From NCBI RefSeq assembly GCF_902506095.1, contig NZ_LR733293.1, positions 3,202,487 to 3,266,486 on the forward strand: 64,000 bases of DNA. The letters run 5' to 3'. The position numbers were made by a program, and so were the translations under genes. Shown here one piece after another: positions 25,863 through 40,325 of this stretch. Under the pieces are notes generated by a model that saw only the letters and a program-made list of their open reading frames with translations, made no database searches and was not told the origin of the DNA. Every line of letters begins with the position of its first letter. The stretch's first letter is position 1. Origin of the DNA: Arthrobacter sp. 9AX (GTDB lineage: Bacteria > Actinomycetota > Actinomycetes > Actinomycetales > Micrococcaceae).

Positions 25863-27299
25863 ATGACGCTGGAAAGCACCGAATCCGTGATGGAACTCGC
25901 CAGCCGCATGCCGCCGTCGTTCACTTTGGGGGTAGCGGCCGCCGCCTTCCAGATTGAAGGGGCCCTCACCCAAGGAGGCCGGGGACCGTCCGGCTGGGAC
26001 GCCTTCGCCGAGAAGCCGGGCAGCATCATTGACGGGCACTCCCCTGCTGTGGCCTGCGACCACTACAACCGGCTGGAGGAAGACGTCTCCCTCCTCCAGG
26101 AGCTGGGCGTGGACTCCTACCGGTTCTCCCTGTCCTGGCCCAGGATCCAGCCGGAGGGCCGGGGATCCTTCAACGCCGAGGGGCTGGACTTCTACGACCG
26201 GCTGATCGACCAGCTGCTCGAAGCCGGGATCTCCCCCATGGCCACTCTGTACCATTGGGACACACCCCTGCCGCTGGAACACCGTGGCGGCTGGATGAAC
26301 CGGGAGACAGCCGAACGGTTCGGTGACTACGCCGCAGCAGCCGGCGACCGCTACGGGGACCGGGTGGCACAGTGGGTCACCCTCAACGAACCGCTCTCGG
26401 TCACACTGAACGGCTATGCCTTGGGCGTCCATGCCCCAGGCCGTACCCTGATGTTTGACGCCCTTCCGTCCATCCACCACCAACTCCTTGCCCATGGGCT
26501 CGGCGCCCAGGCCCTCCGCGGTGCCGGCGTCAAAGGCGCTGTGGGCGTGACCAACCTGCATTCCCCCGTCCGCCCCGCCACCCGCAAGGCCGGAGACCGG
26601 ATGGTGGCCCGCCTGTACGACCTGCTGATGAACAGGATCTACGCCGACCCGGTGCTGCTGGGCCGCTATCCAAGCCTTCCCTTGTATGCCAGGCCCTGGC
26701 TGCGCTCCATCGGCCGCATCTCCGACGCGGACCTGAGAACCATCCACCAGCCCCTGGACTTCTATGGCCTGAACTACTACTTCCCGGTGAAGGTTGCCCT
26801 GGGCCGCGGAGTGACCCCCATTCCGGCTGATATGCACAAGGCCGTGGCGCAACTGCCGTTCCACGAAGTGGGTTACCCCGAGTACAGCAGCACCGGCTTC
26901 GGATGGCCGGTGGCGCCGGATCACCTTGGCATCCTGCTCAAAGAAATGCAGGACCGGTACGGCGACGCCCTGCCGCCGGTGTACATCACCGAAGGTGGAG
27001 CCAGTTTCCCTGAGCCTGACCGGGTGTCCGGCCCCCTCGAGGATGCGGACCGCGTGCAGTACCTCGCTACACACCTGCGGGCTGCGTTGGACGCGACTTC
27101 CCCCGGCGGCCCGGCCTCGGGCGTGGACCTGCGGGGCTACTACGTCTGGACGCTGATGGACAACTTCGAGTGGGCCGCCGGATACTCGCAGCGCTTCGGC
27201 CTGGTGCACGTGGACTTCGAGACCCTGGAACGGACGCCCAAGCAGTCGTTCTACTGGTACCAGGAGCTCAGCAAGGCCCGGCGGAGGCTGCAGGGCTAG
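25863..27299 (+). CDS. GH1 family beta-glucosidase
   Basis: Cytoplasmic retaining glycoside hydrolase of family 1, 478 aa from the ATG at 25863 (an in-frame TTG at 25782 and a further ATG at 25890 are alternatives). Fold markers are FTLGVAAAAFQIEGA at the start, YRFSLSWPRIQPEG, the acid/base Glu176 in WVTLNEPLS and the nucleophile Glu377 in YITEGGASFPE, where Gly replaces the usual Asn of ITENG. The aglycone-side VWTLMDNFEWAAGYSQRFGL is also present. No signal peptide is seen. It is the only + strand gene between the S10 and str operons, so it is transcribed alone. Beta-glucosides such as cellobiose are probable substrates. Confidence 0.93.
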   Translation: MTLESTESVMELASRMPPSFTLGVAAAAFQIEGALTQGGRGPSGWDAFAEKPGSIIDGHSPAVACDHYNRLEEDVSLLQELGVDSYRFSLSWPRIQPEGRGSFNAEGLDFYDRLIDQLLEAGISPMATLYHWDTPLPLEHRGGWMNRETAERFGDYAAAAGDRYGDRVAQWVTLNEPLSVTLNGYALGVHAPGRTLMFDALPSIHHQLLAHGLGAQALRGAGVKGAVGVTNLHSPVRPATRKAGDRMVARLYDLLMNRIYADPVLLGRYPSLPLYARPWLRSIGRISDADLRTIHQPLDFYGLNYYFPVKVALGRGVTPIPADMHKAVAQLPFHEVGYPEYSSTGFGWPVAPDHLGILLKEMQDRYGDALPPVYITEGGASFPEPDRVSGPLEDADRVQYLATHLRAALDATSPGGPASGVDLRGYYVWTLMDNFEWAAGYSQRFGLVHVDFETLERTPKQSFYWYQELSKARRRLQG

Positions 27300-27308
27300 C
27301 CGCTGGGC

Positions 27309-27434
27309 TTACTGGTTCTTGTTGGACCGGTTGATCCGCTTGGCACGGTCAATCTCGTGCCGGAAGTACCGCCTGGCCCAGAGAACTCCGGCCACTACGG
27401 CTACAGCGATGATGAGGAATATAAGCCACCCCAC
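27309..27434 (-). CDS. Small single-helix membrane protein, 41 aa
   Basis: A 41-codon frame starting GTG at 27434 behind GAAAGGAG at 6 bases spacing. It encodes one strongly hydrophobic helix (residues 2-20, GWLIFLIIAVAVVAGVLW) followed by a basic, polar tail (ARRYFRHEIDRAKRINR and SNKNQ). Such a layout fits a small inner-membrane protein with a cytoplasmic C-terminus. It lies downstream of the tuf terminator in the same direction and converges with the GH1 gene. Function unknown. Confidence 0.7.
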   Translation of the reverse strand: MGWLIFLIIAVAVVAGVLWARRYFRHEIDRAKRINRSNKNQ

Positions 27435-27484
27435 GATGAACTCCTTTCGGTCCAGCAACCCTATCAGGGCCGGTTAACGCGAAA

Positions 27485-27522
27485 AAGAACGGCCCCGCTG
27501 CATCTGCAGCGGGGCCGTTCTT
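27485..27522 (-). terminator. Intrinsic terminator after tuf
   Basis: An 18-bp perfect stem (AAGAACGGCCCCGCTGCA and complement) with a 2-base apex, extended by TTTTT on the - strand. It starts 14 bp after the tuf stop and ends the str operon. Confidence 0.9.
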
Positions 27523-27536
27523 CAGTTCAACAAGAA

Positions 27537-28727
27537 TTACTTGATGATCTTGGTGACACGTCCTGAACCAACGGTGCGGCCGCCTTCGCGGATAGCGAAG
27601 CCGAGGCCCTCTTCCATAGCGATGGGCTGGATGAGCGCAACGGTCATCTCAGTGTTGTCGCCAGGCATAACCATTTCCGTGCCCTCGGGCAGGGTGATAA
27701 CGCCGGTTACGTCCGTGGTGCGGAAGTAGAACTGCGGGCGGTAGTTGGAGTAGAACGGGTTGTGACGTCCGCCTTCGTCCTTGGAGAGGATGTAGACGTT
27801 AGCCTCGAAGTCGGTGTGCGGGGTGATGGAACCCGGCTTGACGACAACCTGGCCACGCTCTACGTCATCGCGCTTCAGACCGCGGAGCAGCAGGCCACAG
27901 TTCTCGCCGGCCCATGCTTCGTCGAGCTGCTTGTGGAACATCTCGATACCGGTAACCGTGGTCTTCTGGACCGGGCGGATGCCGACGATCTCGACCTCGG
28001 AGTTGATGGCAAGGGTTCCACGCTCGGCGCGGCCCGTAACAACGGTGCCACGGCCGGTGATCGTGAAGACGTCTTCGATCGGCATCAGGAACGGCTTGTC
28101 ACGGTCACGTACGGGGTCCGGAACAGACTCGTCCACAGCAGCCATCAGGTCCTCGACGGACTTGACCCACTCGGGGTCGCCTTCCAGGGCCTTCAGGCCG
28201 GAAACGCGAACAACCGGAGCTTCGTCGCCGTCGAAGCCCTGCGAGCTCAGGAGCTCACGAACTTCCATTTCAACGAGGTCCAGCAGTTCCTCATCGTCAA
28301 CCATGTCAGCCTTGTTCAGGGCGACCAGCAGGTAGGGAACACCAACCTGGCGGGCGAGCAGAACGTGCTCGCGGGTCTGTGCCATCGGGCCGTCAGTGGC
28401 GGCAACCACGAGGATTGCACCGTCCATCTGTGCAGCACCGGTGATCATGTTCTTGATGTAGTCGGCGTGACCGGGGGCGTCTACGTGTGCGTAGTGGCGC
28501 TTCTCGGTCTGGTACTCAACGTGGGAGATGTTGATGGTAATGCCGCGCTGACGCTCTTCGGGAGCAGAGTCGATCGACGCGAAGTCACGCTTCTCGTTGA
28601 GAGTCGGGTACTTGTCGTACAGCACCTTGGAAATGGCGGCCGTCAACGTCGTCTTACCGTGGTCAACGTGACCAATGGTGCCGATGTTAACGTGCGGCTT
28701 AGTCCGCTCGAACTTTGCCTTTGCCAC
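27537..28727 (-). CDS. tuf: Elongation factor Tu
   Basis: EF-Tu delivers aminoacyl-tRNA to the ribosome as a GTP complex, 396 aa. Motifs: G1 [15 protein letters not shown]3 DAPGHADYI with the catalytic His, G4 [11 protein letters not shown]5 SGLKALEG, and the domain 2-3 segments ([29 protein letters not shown]). It has its own promoter (28797-28826) downstream of fusA, so it can be made in excess of the rest of the str operon. A strong terminator follows. Confidence 0.99.
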   Translation of the reverse strand: MAKAKFERTKPHVNIGTIGHVDHGKTTLTAAISKVLYDKYPTLNEKRDFASIDSAPEERQRGITINISHVEYQTEKRHYAHVDAPGHADYIKNMITGAAQMDGAILVVAATDGPMAQTREHVLLARQVGVPYLLVALNKADMVDDEELLDLVEMEVRELLSSQGFDGDEAPVVRVSGLKALEGDPEWVKSVEDLMAAVDESVPDPVRDRDKPFLMPIEDVFTITGRGTVVTGRAERGTLAINSEVEIVGIRPVQKTTVTGIEMFHKQLDEAWAGENCGLLLRGLKRDDVERGQVVVKPGSITPHTDFEANVYILSKDEGGRHNPFYSNYRPQFYFRTTDVTGVITLPEGTEMVMPGDNTEMTVALIQPIAMEEGLGFAIREGGRTVGSGRVTKIIK

Positions 28728-28796
28728 AGGTTCCTCCTAGAACGTTTTCAAATGACATACCCTTCGGCCGCGCTTGTCGCGGCAGAAACTCAGGTA

Positions 28797-28826
28797 AGTC
28801 TACTTGGGGGCTTTGGATTGGTGAAA
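28797..28826 (-). promoter_or_regulatory. tuf promoter candidate
   Basis: TTTCAC and TAGACT are separated by 18 bp on the - strand in an AT-rich part of the fusA-tuf gap. The predicted leader is about 65 nt. An independent tuf promoter is consistent with the high demand for EF-Tu. Confidence 0.65.
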
Positions 28827-28875
28827 TTGCAGATTCAGAGACTAATACTAGTCCCTAGAGCCTGTTCGTGCAGAT

Positions 28876-28919
28876 GGCCGGGAACCGGCTTGTCCGGATG
28901 GATCCGGCCGTTCCCGGCC
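28876..28919. repeat. Inverted repeat in fusA-tuf gap
   Basis: Arms GGCCGGGAAC (28876-28885) and GTTCCCGGCC (28910-28919) are perfect, with a CCGGATGGATCCGG palindrome in the loop. No T-run follows, so it may be a U-less partial terminator or processing site between fusA and tuf. Confidence 0.5.
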
Positions 28920-28989
28920 GCCTGCACCGGCTGTGCTTTCCGTTGCCGGCCAGCGCACCCGAGTTTGTTCGCTTTGAAAGTCCGAAAGA

Positions 28990-31104
28990 CTATTCGCCGC
29001 GGGTCTTCTGGATGATCTCGTCGGCAACAGCCTTCGGGACCTCGGCGTAGCTGTTGAACGTCATGGAGTACACAGCACGGCCCTGGGTCTTGGAGCGCAG
29101 GTCACCGATGTAGCCGAACATGCCGGACAGCGGAACGTGCGCACGGATGACCTTGACGCCCTGTGCATCTTCCATGGACTGCATCTGGCCACGGCGGGAG
29201 TTGAGGTCACCGATAACTTCACCCATGTATTCCTCAGGGGTGCGGACCTCTACATCCATCAGCGGTTCAAGCAGAACCGGGTTCGCCTTGCGTGCGGCTT
29301 CCTTGAAAGCCATACGGCCGGCGATCTTGAACGCCATTTCCGACGAGTCAACGTCGTGGTACGCACCGTCAACCAGGGTGGCCTTGATGCCCACCACGGG
29401 GTAGCCGGCCAGGACGCCGTCGTTCAGGGCATCCTGGATACCTGCGTCAACAGACGGGATGTACTCGCGGGGAACGCGGCCACCGGTGACCTTGTTCTCG
29501 AACTCGTACAGCTCGCCCTCCGCAGTGTCCAGCGGCTCGATCGCGATCTGGATCTTTGCGAACTGGCCCGAACCACCGGTCTGCTTCTTGTGCGTGTAGT
29601 CGTGGCGTTCGACGGCGCGCTTGATGGTTTCGCGGTAAGCAACCTGGGGCTTGCCCACGTTGGCTTCGACCTTGAATTCGCGGCGCATGCGGTCCACCAG
29701 GATGTCCAGGTGGAGCTCGCCCATGCCGGCAATGATGGTCTGGCCGGTGTCTTCGTTGAGGGACACCTGGAAGGTGGGGTCCTCAGCGGAGAGCTTCTGG
29801 ATGGCCGTGGAGAGCTTCTCCTGGTCACCCTTGGTGTTCGGCTCGATGGCAACCGAGATCACGGGCTCCGGGAAGCTCATGGACTCGAGCACGATCTGGT
29901 TGGCGGAATCACACAGGGTGTCACCCGTGGTGGTGTCCTTCAGACCGATGGCTGCGTAGATGTGGCCGGCGGTAGCGCCCTCGACGGGCATCTCCTTGTT
30001 GGCGTGCATCTGGAACAGCTTGCCGATGCGCTCCTTCTTACCCTTGGTGGAGTTGACCACCTGGGCGCCTGCTTCCACGTGACCGGAGTACACGCGGATG
30101 AAGGTGAGCTGACCGAAGAACGGGTGCGCAGCAATCTTGAAGGCCAGTGCGGAGAACGGCTCTTCAGCGGAAGGCTTGCGGGTCAGTTCCTTCTCTTCGT
30201 CGCGGGGGTCGTGGCCGACCATCGGCGGGACGTCGAGCGGGTTCGGCAGGTAGTCGACAACTGCATCGAGCATCGGCTGAACGCCACGGTTCTTGAACGC
30301 GGAACCGCAGAAGATCGGGTAGAGCTCGGAGTTGATCGTCATCTTGCGGATGCCGGCCTTGAGCTCGTCGATCGAGATCTCTTCGCCCTCGAGGTACTTC
30401 TCCATGAGTTCTTCGGAGGACTCGGCGACGGTCTCAACGAGGGTCGCGCGGTACTCTTCAGCCTTTTCCTGGAGGTCAGCCGGGATCTCGCGGATCTCGT
30501 ACTTGGCACCCATGGTCACGTCACCCTTGGCATCGCCGGGCCACACCAGTGCGCGCATGTAAAGCAGGTCCACGACGCCGATGAAGTCGTTCTCGGCACC
30601 GATCGGCAGCTGCATAACCAGCGGCTTGGCACCGAGGCGGCTGATGATGGTGTCAACGGTGAAGTAGAAGTCAGCGCCGAGCTTGTCCATTTTGTTGACG
30701 AAGCAGATGCGCGGAACGTTGTACTTGTCAGCCTGGCGCCAAACGGTCTCAGACTGGGGCTCAACGCCTTCCTTGCCATCGAAGACGGCGACAGCGCCGT
30801 CGAGGACGCGCAGGGAGCGCTCAACCTCAACGGTGAAGTCAACGTGGCCGGGGGTGTCGATGATGTTGATCTGGTTGTTTTCCCAGAAGCAGGTCACGGC
30901 GGCAGACGTGATGGTGATGCCGCGTTCCTTTTCCTGTTCCATCCAGTCAGTCGTCGAAGCGCCGTCGTGCGTTTCGCCGATCTTGTGGTTCACACCCGTG
31001 TAGAACAGGATGCGCTCGGTGGTGGTGGTCTTGCCGGCATCGATGTGGGCCATGATGCCGATGTTGCGGACCTTACTAAGGTCGGTAAGCACGTCCTGTG
31101 CCAC
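28990..31104 (-). CDS. fusA: Elongation factor G
   Basis: EF-G translocates tRNA and mRNA after peptide transfer, 704 aa. Motifs: G1 [19 protein letters not shown], switch [23 protein letters not shown]4 [10 protein letters not shown], and domain IV-V segments ([35 protein letters not shown]). The tip of domain IV is complete. It lies 69 bp after rpsG and 262 bp before tuf. It is the single canonical copy seen here; no paralogue is in the window. Confidence 0.99.
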   Translation of the reverse strand: MAQDVLTDLSKVRNIGIMAHIDAGKTTTTERILFYTGVNHKIGETHDGASTTDWMEQEKERGITITSAAVTCFWENNQINIIDTPGHVDFTVEVERSLRVLDGAVAVFDGKEGVEPQSETVWRQADKYNVPRICFVNKMDKLGADFYFTVDTIISRLGAKPLVMQLPIGAENDFIGVVDLLYMRALVWPGDAKGDVTMGAKYEIREIPADLQEKAEEYRATLVETVAESSEELMEKYLEGEEISIDELKAGIRKMTINSELYPIFCGSAFKNRGVQPMLDAVVDYLPNPLDVPPMVGHDPRDEEKELTRKPSAEEPFSALAFKIAAHPFFGQLTFIRVYSGHVEAGAQVVNSTKGKKERIGKLFQMHANKEMPVEGATAGHIYAAIGLKDTTTGDTLCDSANQIVLESMSFPEPVISVAIEPNTKGDQEKLSTAIQKLSAEDPTFQVSLNEDTGQTIIAGMGELHLDILVDRMRREFKVEANVGKPQVAYRETIKRAVERHDYTHKKQTGGSGQFAKIQIAIEPLDTAEGELYEFENKVTGGRVPREYIPSVDAGIQDALNDGVLAGYPVVGIKATLVDGAYHDVDSSEMAFKIAGRMAFKEAARKANPVLLEPLMDVEVRTPEEYMGEVIGDLNSRRGQMQSMEDAQGVKVIRAHVPLSGMFGYIGDLRSKTQGRAVYSMTFNSYAEVPKAVADEIIQKTRGE

Positions 31105-31173
31105 GGTGTCTCCCTTTCGGATGGACTACACGTTCGCCGCCGGCCCGTGAGAGCCGGCGGCGTCCGGGAAGTA

Positions 31174-31644
31174 TTACCAGCGGTAGTGTGCGAAGGCCTT
31201 GTTGGACTCGGCCATCTTGTGGGTGTCTTCGCGACGCTTCACAGCGGCACCGAGACCGTTGGAGGCATCCAGGATTTCGTTCTGGAGGCGCTCGGTCATC
31301 GTCTTCTCGCGGCGGGCCTTGGAGTAGCCAACCAGCCAGCGCAGGGCGAGTGCGGTGGAGCGGCCCGGCTTGACCTCAACCGGAACCTGGTAGGTGGCGC
31401 CACCGACGCGGCGTGAGCGGACCTCGAGGGAAGGCTTGACGTTGTCCATGGCCTTCTTGAGGGCTGCTACGGGATCGCCGCCGGACTTGGCGCGTGCGCC
31501 TTCGAGGGCACCGTAGACGATGCGCTCTGCCGTGGACTTCTTGCCGTCAACGAGCACCTTGTTGATGAGCTGGGTGACCAGCGGGGAGCCGTAAACGGGA
31601 TCTAGTACGAGCGGCCGCTTGGGGGCCGGACCCTTGCGAGGCAT
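31174..31644 (-). CDS. rpsG: 30S ribosomal protein S7
   Basis: S7 nucleates the 30S head and contacts the E-site tRNA; in E. coli it also represses the str operon. The 156-aa sequence shows [59 protein letters not shown] and the C-terminal [13 protein letters not shown]. It follows rpsL by a single base. Nothing unusual. Confidence 0.99.
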   Translation of the reverse strand: MPRKGPAPKRPLVLDPVYGSPLVTQLINKVLVDGKKSTAERIVYGALEGARAKSGGDPVAALKKAMDNVKPSLEVRSRRVGGATYQVPVEVKPGRSTALALRWLVGYSKARREKTMTERLQNEILDASNGLGAAVKRREDTHKMAESNKAFAHYRW

Positions 31645-31645
31645 A

Positions 31646-32020
31646 TTACTTCTTCTCCATCTTTGCGCCGTAGCGGCTGCGGGCCTGCTTACGGTTCTTC
31701 ACACCCTGGGTATCGAGGGCGCCACGGACGATCTTGTAGCGGACACCCGGGAGGTCCTTCACACGACCACCGCGGACAAGCACAATGGAGTGCTCCTGCA
31801 GGTTGTGTCCCACACCGGGGATGTAGGCGGTTACTTCGACGCCGCCGTTGAGGCGCACACGTGCCACCTTACGCAGAGCCGAGTTCGGCTTCTTCGGTGT
31901 GGTGGTGTAAACGCGGGTGCAAACACCGCGGCGCATCGGGCTGCCCTTAAGCGCGGGGGCCTTGGTCTTGGAGACCTTAGGCGTGCGGCCCTTGCGGACC
32001 AGCTGGTTAATCGTAGGCAC
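31646..32020 (-). CDS. rpsL: 30S ribosomal protein S12
   Basis: S12 lies at the decoding centre, 124 aa. The residues that change in streptomycin-resistant mutants, Lys43 (in [13 protein letters not shown]) and Lys88 (in [12 protein letters not shown]), are wild type, and the beta-methylthiolated Asp89 is present. It heads the rpsL-rpsG-fusA-tuf operon; a promoter candidate lies at 32263-32292, with a leader of about 235 nt that contains a 9-bp stem (32190-32222). Confidence 0.99.
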   Translation of the reverse strand: MPTINQLVRKGRTPKVSKTKAPALKGSPMRRGVCTRVYTTTPKKPNSALRKVARVRLNGGVEVTAYIPGVGHNLQEHSIVLVRGGRVKDLPGVRYKIVRGALDTQGVKNRKQARSRYGAKMEKK

Positions 32021-32262
32021 TCTCGTGTTCTCCGTTGGTTTGATCTCTACCGGAACATTCAGGCGTCAGCCCTCATTGCGTCGGTTTGGCGTTGTCCCTG
32101 CAGCCTTGGTTACTCGAATCGTGCCCAGGCGTGCAAAAGAGTGGCATTCGTTGCGCACCTAGCCCGCAACCCGGAAACAAGCTCACACCCAGCATCATGA
32201 GAACAAAACCAAAATGATGCTGCGGCGGCCTTCATCCACTGCCACACAGAACAATTACCAAA

Positions 32263-32292
32263 ATTCTAGCACGGCTTGATCCTGGGCCTTAA
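32263..32292 (-). promoter_or_regulatory. rpsL (str operon) promoter candidate
   Basis: TTAAGG is followed after 18 bp by TAGAAT on the - strand. The -10 region reads CGTGCTAGAATTTTG and closely matches that before rplN. The start point would be near 32256. Confidence 0.6.
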
Positions 32293-32305
32293 TCGGGTGT
32301 ATACG

Positions 32306-32352
32306 AAAGGCCCCGCCTCCCCCTGCCTGGGCAGAGGGAGACGAGGCCTTTT
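32306..32352 (-). terminator. Terminator after rpoC
   Basis: A long near-perfect stem, AAAGGCC...CTGCC with GGCAG...GGCCTTT, with a 2-base apex and a few mismatches, starts about 10 bp after the rpoC stop. Only three Ts follow the stem on the - strand. Confidence 0.75.
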
Positions 32353-32361
32353 CAGGAACGC

Positions 32362-36261
<3,900 letters not shown>

Positions 36262-36375
36262 ATGGTCCCTGTTCTCTCTTGTTCTCTAAATTCTGAAGTC
36301 TTGGTGCGGGATGAGGAAGGTGAGGTACCGGAAAAGGCGGCGCGGGCGGCGCGTTGCCTTTTCCGGCACGCCTCC

Positions 36376-39300
36376 TTAGACCTCTTCTACGGAACTGGGC
36401 TCTGCACGGGACAGATCGATACCCAGTTCCTCCGCAGCCGTGAAGACTGCGTCATCAGAGTCACGCATTTCAATTGTGGTTCCGTCCGTGGAGAGGACTT
36501 CCACGTTCAGGCACAGCGACTGCATTTCCTTGATCAAGACCTTGAAGGACTCGGGAACGCCCGGCTCGGGGATGTTCTCGCCCTTGACGATGGCTTCGTA
36601 GACCTTGACGCGGCCGTGGATGTCATCGGACTTGATCGTGAGGAGTTCCTGGAGCGTGTAGGCGGCGCCGTAAGCTTCGAGCGCCCACACTTCCATTTCA
36701 CCGAAGCGCTGGCCACCGAACTGTGCCTTACCACCCAGCGGCTGCTGCGTGATCATGGAGTACGGGCCGGTGGAGCGTGCGTGGATCTTGTCGTCCACCA
36801 GGTGGTGGAGCTTCAGGATGTACATGTAGCCGACCGAGATCGGATCCGGGAACGGCTCGCCGGAGCGGCCGTCGAACAGGCGGGTCTTGCCGGAGGAGTC
36901 GATCAGGCGCTGGCCATCGCGGGTCACGTTGGTGGAGTCCAGCAGGCCCGTGATTTCCTCTTCGCGGGCACCGTCGAACACCGGCGTGGCAACAGTGGTC
37001 TGGCCACTCTCGCGCGGCAGGTTCGGCAGCTGCTTGACCCACTCGGGCTCGCCTTCGATCTTCCAGCCGGTCTTGGCGACCCAGCCGAGGTGCGTCTCGA
37101 GCACCTGGCCCACGTTCATACGGCCCGGGACACCCAGCGGGTTCAGGACGATATCAACGGGGGTGCCGTCGGCAAGGAAGGGCATGTCCTCGATCGGGAG
37201 GATCTTGGAGATAACACCCTTGTTGCCGTGGCGGCCGGCGAGCTTGTCGCCGTCGGTGATCTTGCGCTTGGCAGCCACGTAGACGCGGACCAGCTGGTTG
37301 ACGCCCGGGGGCAGTTCGTCGTCGTTGTCGCGGTCGAAGACGCGCACGCCGATGACGGTGCCGGACTCGCCGTGGGGCACCTTCAGGGAGGTGTCGCGGA
37401 CTTCGCGGGACTTCTCACCGAAGATGGCGCGCAGCAGGCGCTCTTCCGGGGTCAGTTCGGTTTCACCCTTGGGGGTGACCTTTCCGACCAGGATGTCGCC
37501 TGCTTCAACCTCGGCACCGATGTGGATGATGCCGCGCTCGTCCAGGCCGGCCAGGACTTCCTCAGACACGTTGGGGATGTCACGGGTGATTTCCTCGGCA
37601 CCAAGCTTGGTGTCGCGGGCGTCGATCTCGTGCTCCTCGATGTGGATGGAGGAAAGAACGTCCTCGGCAACAATGCGCTGCGAGAGGATGATGGCGTCCT
37701 CGAAGTTGTGGCCTTCCCATGACATGAATGCCACGAGCAGGTTCTTGCCGAGGGCGAGCTCGCCCTGGTCCGTTGCCGGGCCGTCAGCAATAATGCCGCC
37801 AACTTCCAGGCGCTGGCCTTCGTTCACCAGTACGCGGTTGTTGTAGCAGTTGCCCTGGTTGGAGCGGGCGAACTTGTTGATGCGGTAGTTGGTTTCCGTG
37901 CCGTCGTCGTTGAGCATGATGACGAGCTCGGCGGAAACCTCGGTGACCACACCGGCCTTCTTCGCGATGGTGACGTCACCGGCGTCGACGGCTGCGGCGC
38001 GCTCCATGCCGGTGCCCACGAACGGAGCCTCGGAACGGACCAGCGGCACGGCCTGGCGCTGCATGTTGGCACCCATGAGTGCGCGGTTTGCATCGTCATG
38101 CTCGAGGAACGGGATCAGGGCGGTAGCCACGGACACCATCTGGCGCGGGGAAACGTCCATGAACTCGACGTCCTCGGCGGGAACGAGGACGGGCTCGCCT
38201 CCACCACCACGGGCACGCACGAGGACGGTGTCCTCGGCGAACTTCTTGTTCTCGTCCAGCGGCGCGTTGGCCTGGGCGATCAGCACCTCAGCCTCGTCGT
38301 CGGCCGTCAGGTACTGGACGTCGTCGGAAACGACGCCGTCCTTGACCAGGCGGTACGGGGTTTCGATGAACCCGAACGGGTTGATGCGTCCGTAGGAAGC
38401 CAGCGAACCGATCAGACCAATGTTCGGGCCTTCAGGGGTTTCGATGGGGCACATACGTCCGTAGTGGGACGGGTGCACGTCACGGACCTCCATGCCGGCG
38501 CGGTCACGGGACAGACCACCGGGGCCAAGCGCGGACAGGCGGCGCTTGTGGGTCAGGCCCGAGAGCGGGTTGTTCTGGTCCATGAACTGCGACAGCTGGG
38601 AGGTTCCGAAGAACTCCTTGATGGCTGCCACGACGGGGCGGATGTTGATCAGGGTCTGCGGCGTGATGGCCTCGACGTCCTGGGTGGTCATACGCTCGCG
38701 GACAACGCGCTCCATACGGGACAGGCCTGTGCGGACCTGGTTCTCGATGAGCTCGCCGACGGCGCGGATACGGCGGTTGCCGAAGTGGTCGATGTCGTCG
38801 ATTTCGACGCGCAGGTCCACTTCCTGGCCATCGCGGGTGCCCTTGATGGTCTTCTCGCCGGCGTGCAGCGCAACGAGGAACTTGATCATCGCAACGATGT
38901 CTTCAACGTGCAGGACCGAGGCTTCCTTGTCGCCAAGGGAGCGGTCGATGCCAAGCTTGCGGTTGATCTTGTAACGGCCAACCTTGGCCAGATCGTAGCG
39001 CTTGGAGTTGAAGTACAGGTTGTCCAGCAGCGACTGGGCAGCCTCGACGGTGGGCGGCTCGCCCGGGCGCAGCTTCCGGTAGATGTCCAGCAACGCGTCT
39101 TCGCGGGTTTCGGTAGCGTCCTTCTCCAGGGTAGCCCGCATGGAGTCGTACTGGCCGAACTCTTCGAGGATCTGGCCTTCGGTCCAGCCGAGGGCCTTCA
39201 GCAGCACCGTGACGGACTGCTTGCGCTTGCGGTCAAGGCGTACGCCCACCTGGTCGCGCTTGTCGATCTCGAGCTCGAACCAGGCACCGCGGGACGGGAT

Positions 39301-39885
39301 GATCTTCGCAGTGAAGATGTCCTTGTCGCTGGTCTTGTCGGCGGCGCGCTCGAAGTAGGCGCCCGGGGAACGGACCAGCTGGGAGACGACGACACGCTCG
39401 GTGCCGTTGACAACGAAGGTGCCCTTCTCGGTCATCAGCGGGAAGTCACCCATGAACACGGTCTGCTGCTTGATTTCGCCCGTGTTGTTGTTCATGAACT
39501 CGGCCTTGACGTACAGCGGAGCCGAGTACGTAGCGTCCCGGTCCTTGCACTCGGCCATGGTGTACTTGGGGTCAGCGAACTCCGGATCGGAGAAGCTCAG
39601 GGACATGGTGCCCTGGAAGTCCTCGATCGGGGAGATCTCTTCGAAGATGTCCGAGAGACCGGACGTGGTGGCGACGCTAAGATCGTTTTCTTCAACGGCT
39701 TTCGCTACGCGTGCCTGCCAGCGCTCGTTTCCGACCAGCCAGTCGAAGCTGTCAGTCTGGAGGGCCAGCAGATTCGGAACGTCAAGAGGTTCGTGAATCT
39801 TTGCGAATGAAAGCCGGCGAGTGGCACCATCAGTGCTGTCGGCGGTGTTAGCGGTTTCGTTATTAGAGGTGCTCGAGGCGACCAA
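36376..39885 (-). CDS. rpoB: DNA-directed RNA polymerase subunit beta
   Basis: Beta subunit of 1169 aa from a TTG at 39885, placed 6 bases behind GGAAGGAT; the GTG at 39900 is an alternative but lies inside the apparent ribosome-binding site. The rifampicin region [20 protein letters not shown] and [12 protein letters not shown] has the sensitive Asp, His and Ser residues. Other markers are [32 protein letters not shown] and the C-terminal [20 protein letters not shown]. It heads rpoBC. Two copies of CCGCTATATGA lie in its leader and a promoter at 40124-40152. Confidence 0.98.
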   Translation of the reverse strand: MVASSTSNNETANTADSTDGATRRLSFAKIHEPLDVPNLLALQTDSFDWLVGNERWQARVAKAVEENDLSVATTSGLSDIFEEISPIEDFQGTMSLSFSDPEFADPKYTMAECKDRDATYSAPLYVKAEFMNNNTGEIKQQTVFMGDFPLMTEKGTFVVNGTERVVVSQLVRSPGAYFERAADKTSDKDIFTAKIIPSRGAWFELEIDKRDQVGVRLDRKRKQSVTVLLKALGWTEGQILEEFGQYDSMRATLEKDATETREDALLDIYRKLRPGEPPTVEAAQSLLDNLYFNSKRYDLAKVGRYKINRKLGIDRSLGDKEASVLHVEDIVAMIKFLVALHAGEKTIKGTRDGQEVDLRVEIDDIDHFGNRRIRAVGELIENQVRTGLSRMERVVRERMTTQDVEAITPQTLINIRPVVAAIKEFFGTSQLSQFMDQNNPLSGLTHKRRLSALGPGGLSRDRAGMEVRDVHPSHYGRMCPIETPEGPNIGLIGSLASYGRINPFGFIETPYRLVKDGVVSDDVQYLTADDEAEVLIAQANAPLDENKKFAEDTVLVRARGGGGEPVLVPAEDVEFMDVSPRQMVSVATALIPFLEHDDANRALMGANMQRQAVPLVRSEAPFVGTGMERAAAVDAGDVTIAKKAGVVTEVSAELVIMLNDDGTETNYRINKFARSNQGNCYNNRVLVNEGQRLEVGGIIADGPATDQGELALGKNLLVAFMSWEGHNFEDAIILSQRIVAEDVLSSIHIEEHEIDARDTKLGAEEITRDIPNVSEEVLAGLDERGIIHIGAEVEAGDILVGKVTPKGETELTPEERLLRAIFGEKSREVRDTSLKVPHGESGTVIGVRVFDRDNDDELPPGVNQLVRVYVAAKRKITDGDKLAGRHGNKGVISKILPIEDMPFLADGTPVDIVLNPLGVPGRMNVGQVLETHLGWVAKTGWKIEGEPEWVKQLPNLPRESGQTTVATPVFDGAREEEITGLLDSTNVTRDGQRLIDSSGKTRLFDGRSGEPFPDPISVGYMYILKLHHLVDDKIHARSTGPYSMITQQPLGGKAQFGGQRFGEMEVWALEAYGAAYTLQELLTIKSDDIHGRVKVYEAIVKGENIPEPGVPESFKVLIKEMQSLCLNVEVLSTDGTTIEMRDSDDAVFTAAEELGIDLSRAEPSSVEEV

Positions 39886-39971
39886 GAGGGATCCTTCCAC
39901 AGACCTTCAGGCGTTTTCAGATCTCCCCCGCTGCACCCTGCGGAATGACTCCGCAGTGCTACCATCCGGTT

Positions 39972-39982
39972 CCGCTATATGA
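39972..39982 (-). promoter_or_regulatory. RNA-polymerase gene motif, rpoB-proximal copy
   Basis: CCGCTATATGA, identical over 11 bp to the copies at 40056 and 9559. It lies 87 bp upstream of the rpoB start, inside the predicted leader RNA. Confidence 0.5.
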
Positions 39983-40055
39983 CCCGGGGCCGGTGCTGAC
40001 CATGCTGTGACGTTGTTGACGGCACGTTGATTGCCAGCTGCCAGGCGAAAGCCCA

Positions 40056-40066
40056 CCGCTATATGA
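40056..40066 (-). promoter_or_regulatory. RNA-polymerase gene motif, rpoB-distal copy
   Basis: CCGCTATATGA, exactly 84 bp from the proximal copy, which is eight helical turns of 10.5 bp. It lies about 50 bp downstream of the predicted transcription start. Confidence 0.5.
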
Positions 40067-40123
40067 AGGCTGAAGGTAAACAGGGAAGACGCAAATATCT
40101 ACGATACGGCAAAATAACCTACA

Positions 40124-40152
40124 TGTCTACCCCACATCCGGCCTGAATGCAA
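40124..40152 (-). promoter_or_regulatory. rpoB promoter candidate
   Basis: TTGCAT, 17 bp, TAGACA on the - strand, an excellent sigma-A-type arrangement. Start point near 40117, giving a leader of about 230 nt. A second possible -10, TAGATA, lies at 40096-40101. Confidence 0.65.
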
Positions 40153-40325
40153 GCATTGGTTTTCCTTACCGTTTCCTGGGCGGCTGATGAGACGCAGGGT
40201 GCCGCTCTCCCGGCAGGGCTGTGGATCCGGAATGCCGGTGGCTCCCCGGACGTTTGAATAGTTGGGTGACCAGCGTCACGGTAGCCTTGGTGGCCTACAA
40301 CCGGATCAACTCGGGAGAGATAAAC

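Larger units (their letters stand above)
32021..32361. other. rpoC-rpsL intergenic region and rpsL leader
   Basis: A 341-bp gap with no gene. It holds the rpoC terminator (32306-32352), the rpsL promoter candidate (32263-32292) and a hairpin with arms CAGCATCAT and ATGATGCTG (32190-32222) whose loop is U-rich on the - strand. The leader between the hairpin and rpsL is otherwise unremarkable. Confidence 0.6.
39901..40325. other. Divergent region rpoB / thiolase, with long rpoB leader
   Basis: A 425-bp gap with no gene. On the - strand it has the rpoB promoter candidate (40124-40152), two copies of the motif TCATATAGCGG (40056-40066 and 39972-39982) and a hairpin CTGCGGA-GTCAT-TCCGCAG (39938-39956) just before the rpoB ribosome-binding site. 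The thiolase promoter must lie within about 40160-40300, but no clear box is seen. Confidence 0.6.

Noticed and set aside
25722..27209. 495-codon - strand frame opposite the GH1 gene
   Set aside because: The + strand frame has all catalytic motifs of family GH1; the antisense frame has none and would overlap the whole gene.
29137..31416. 759-codon + strand frame opposite fusA
   Set aside because: Antisense shadow of EF-G with Val/Gly/Leu bias, no ribosome-binding site and no domain.
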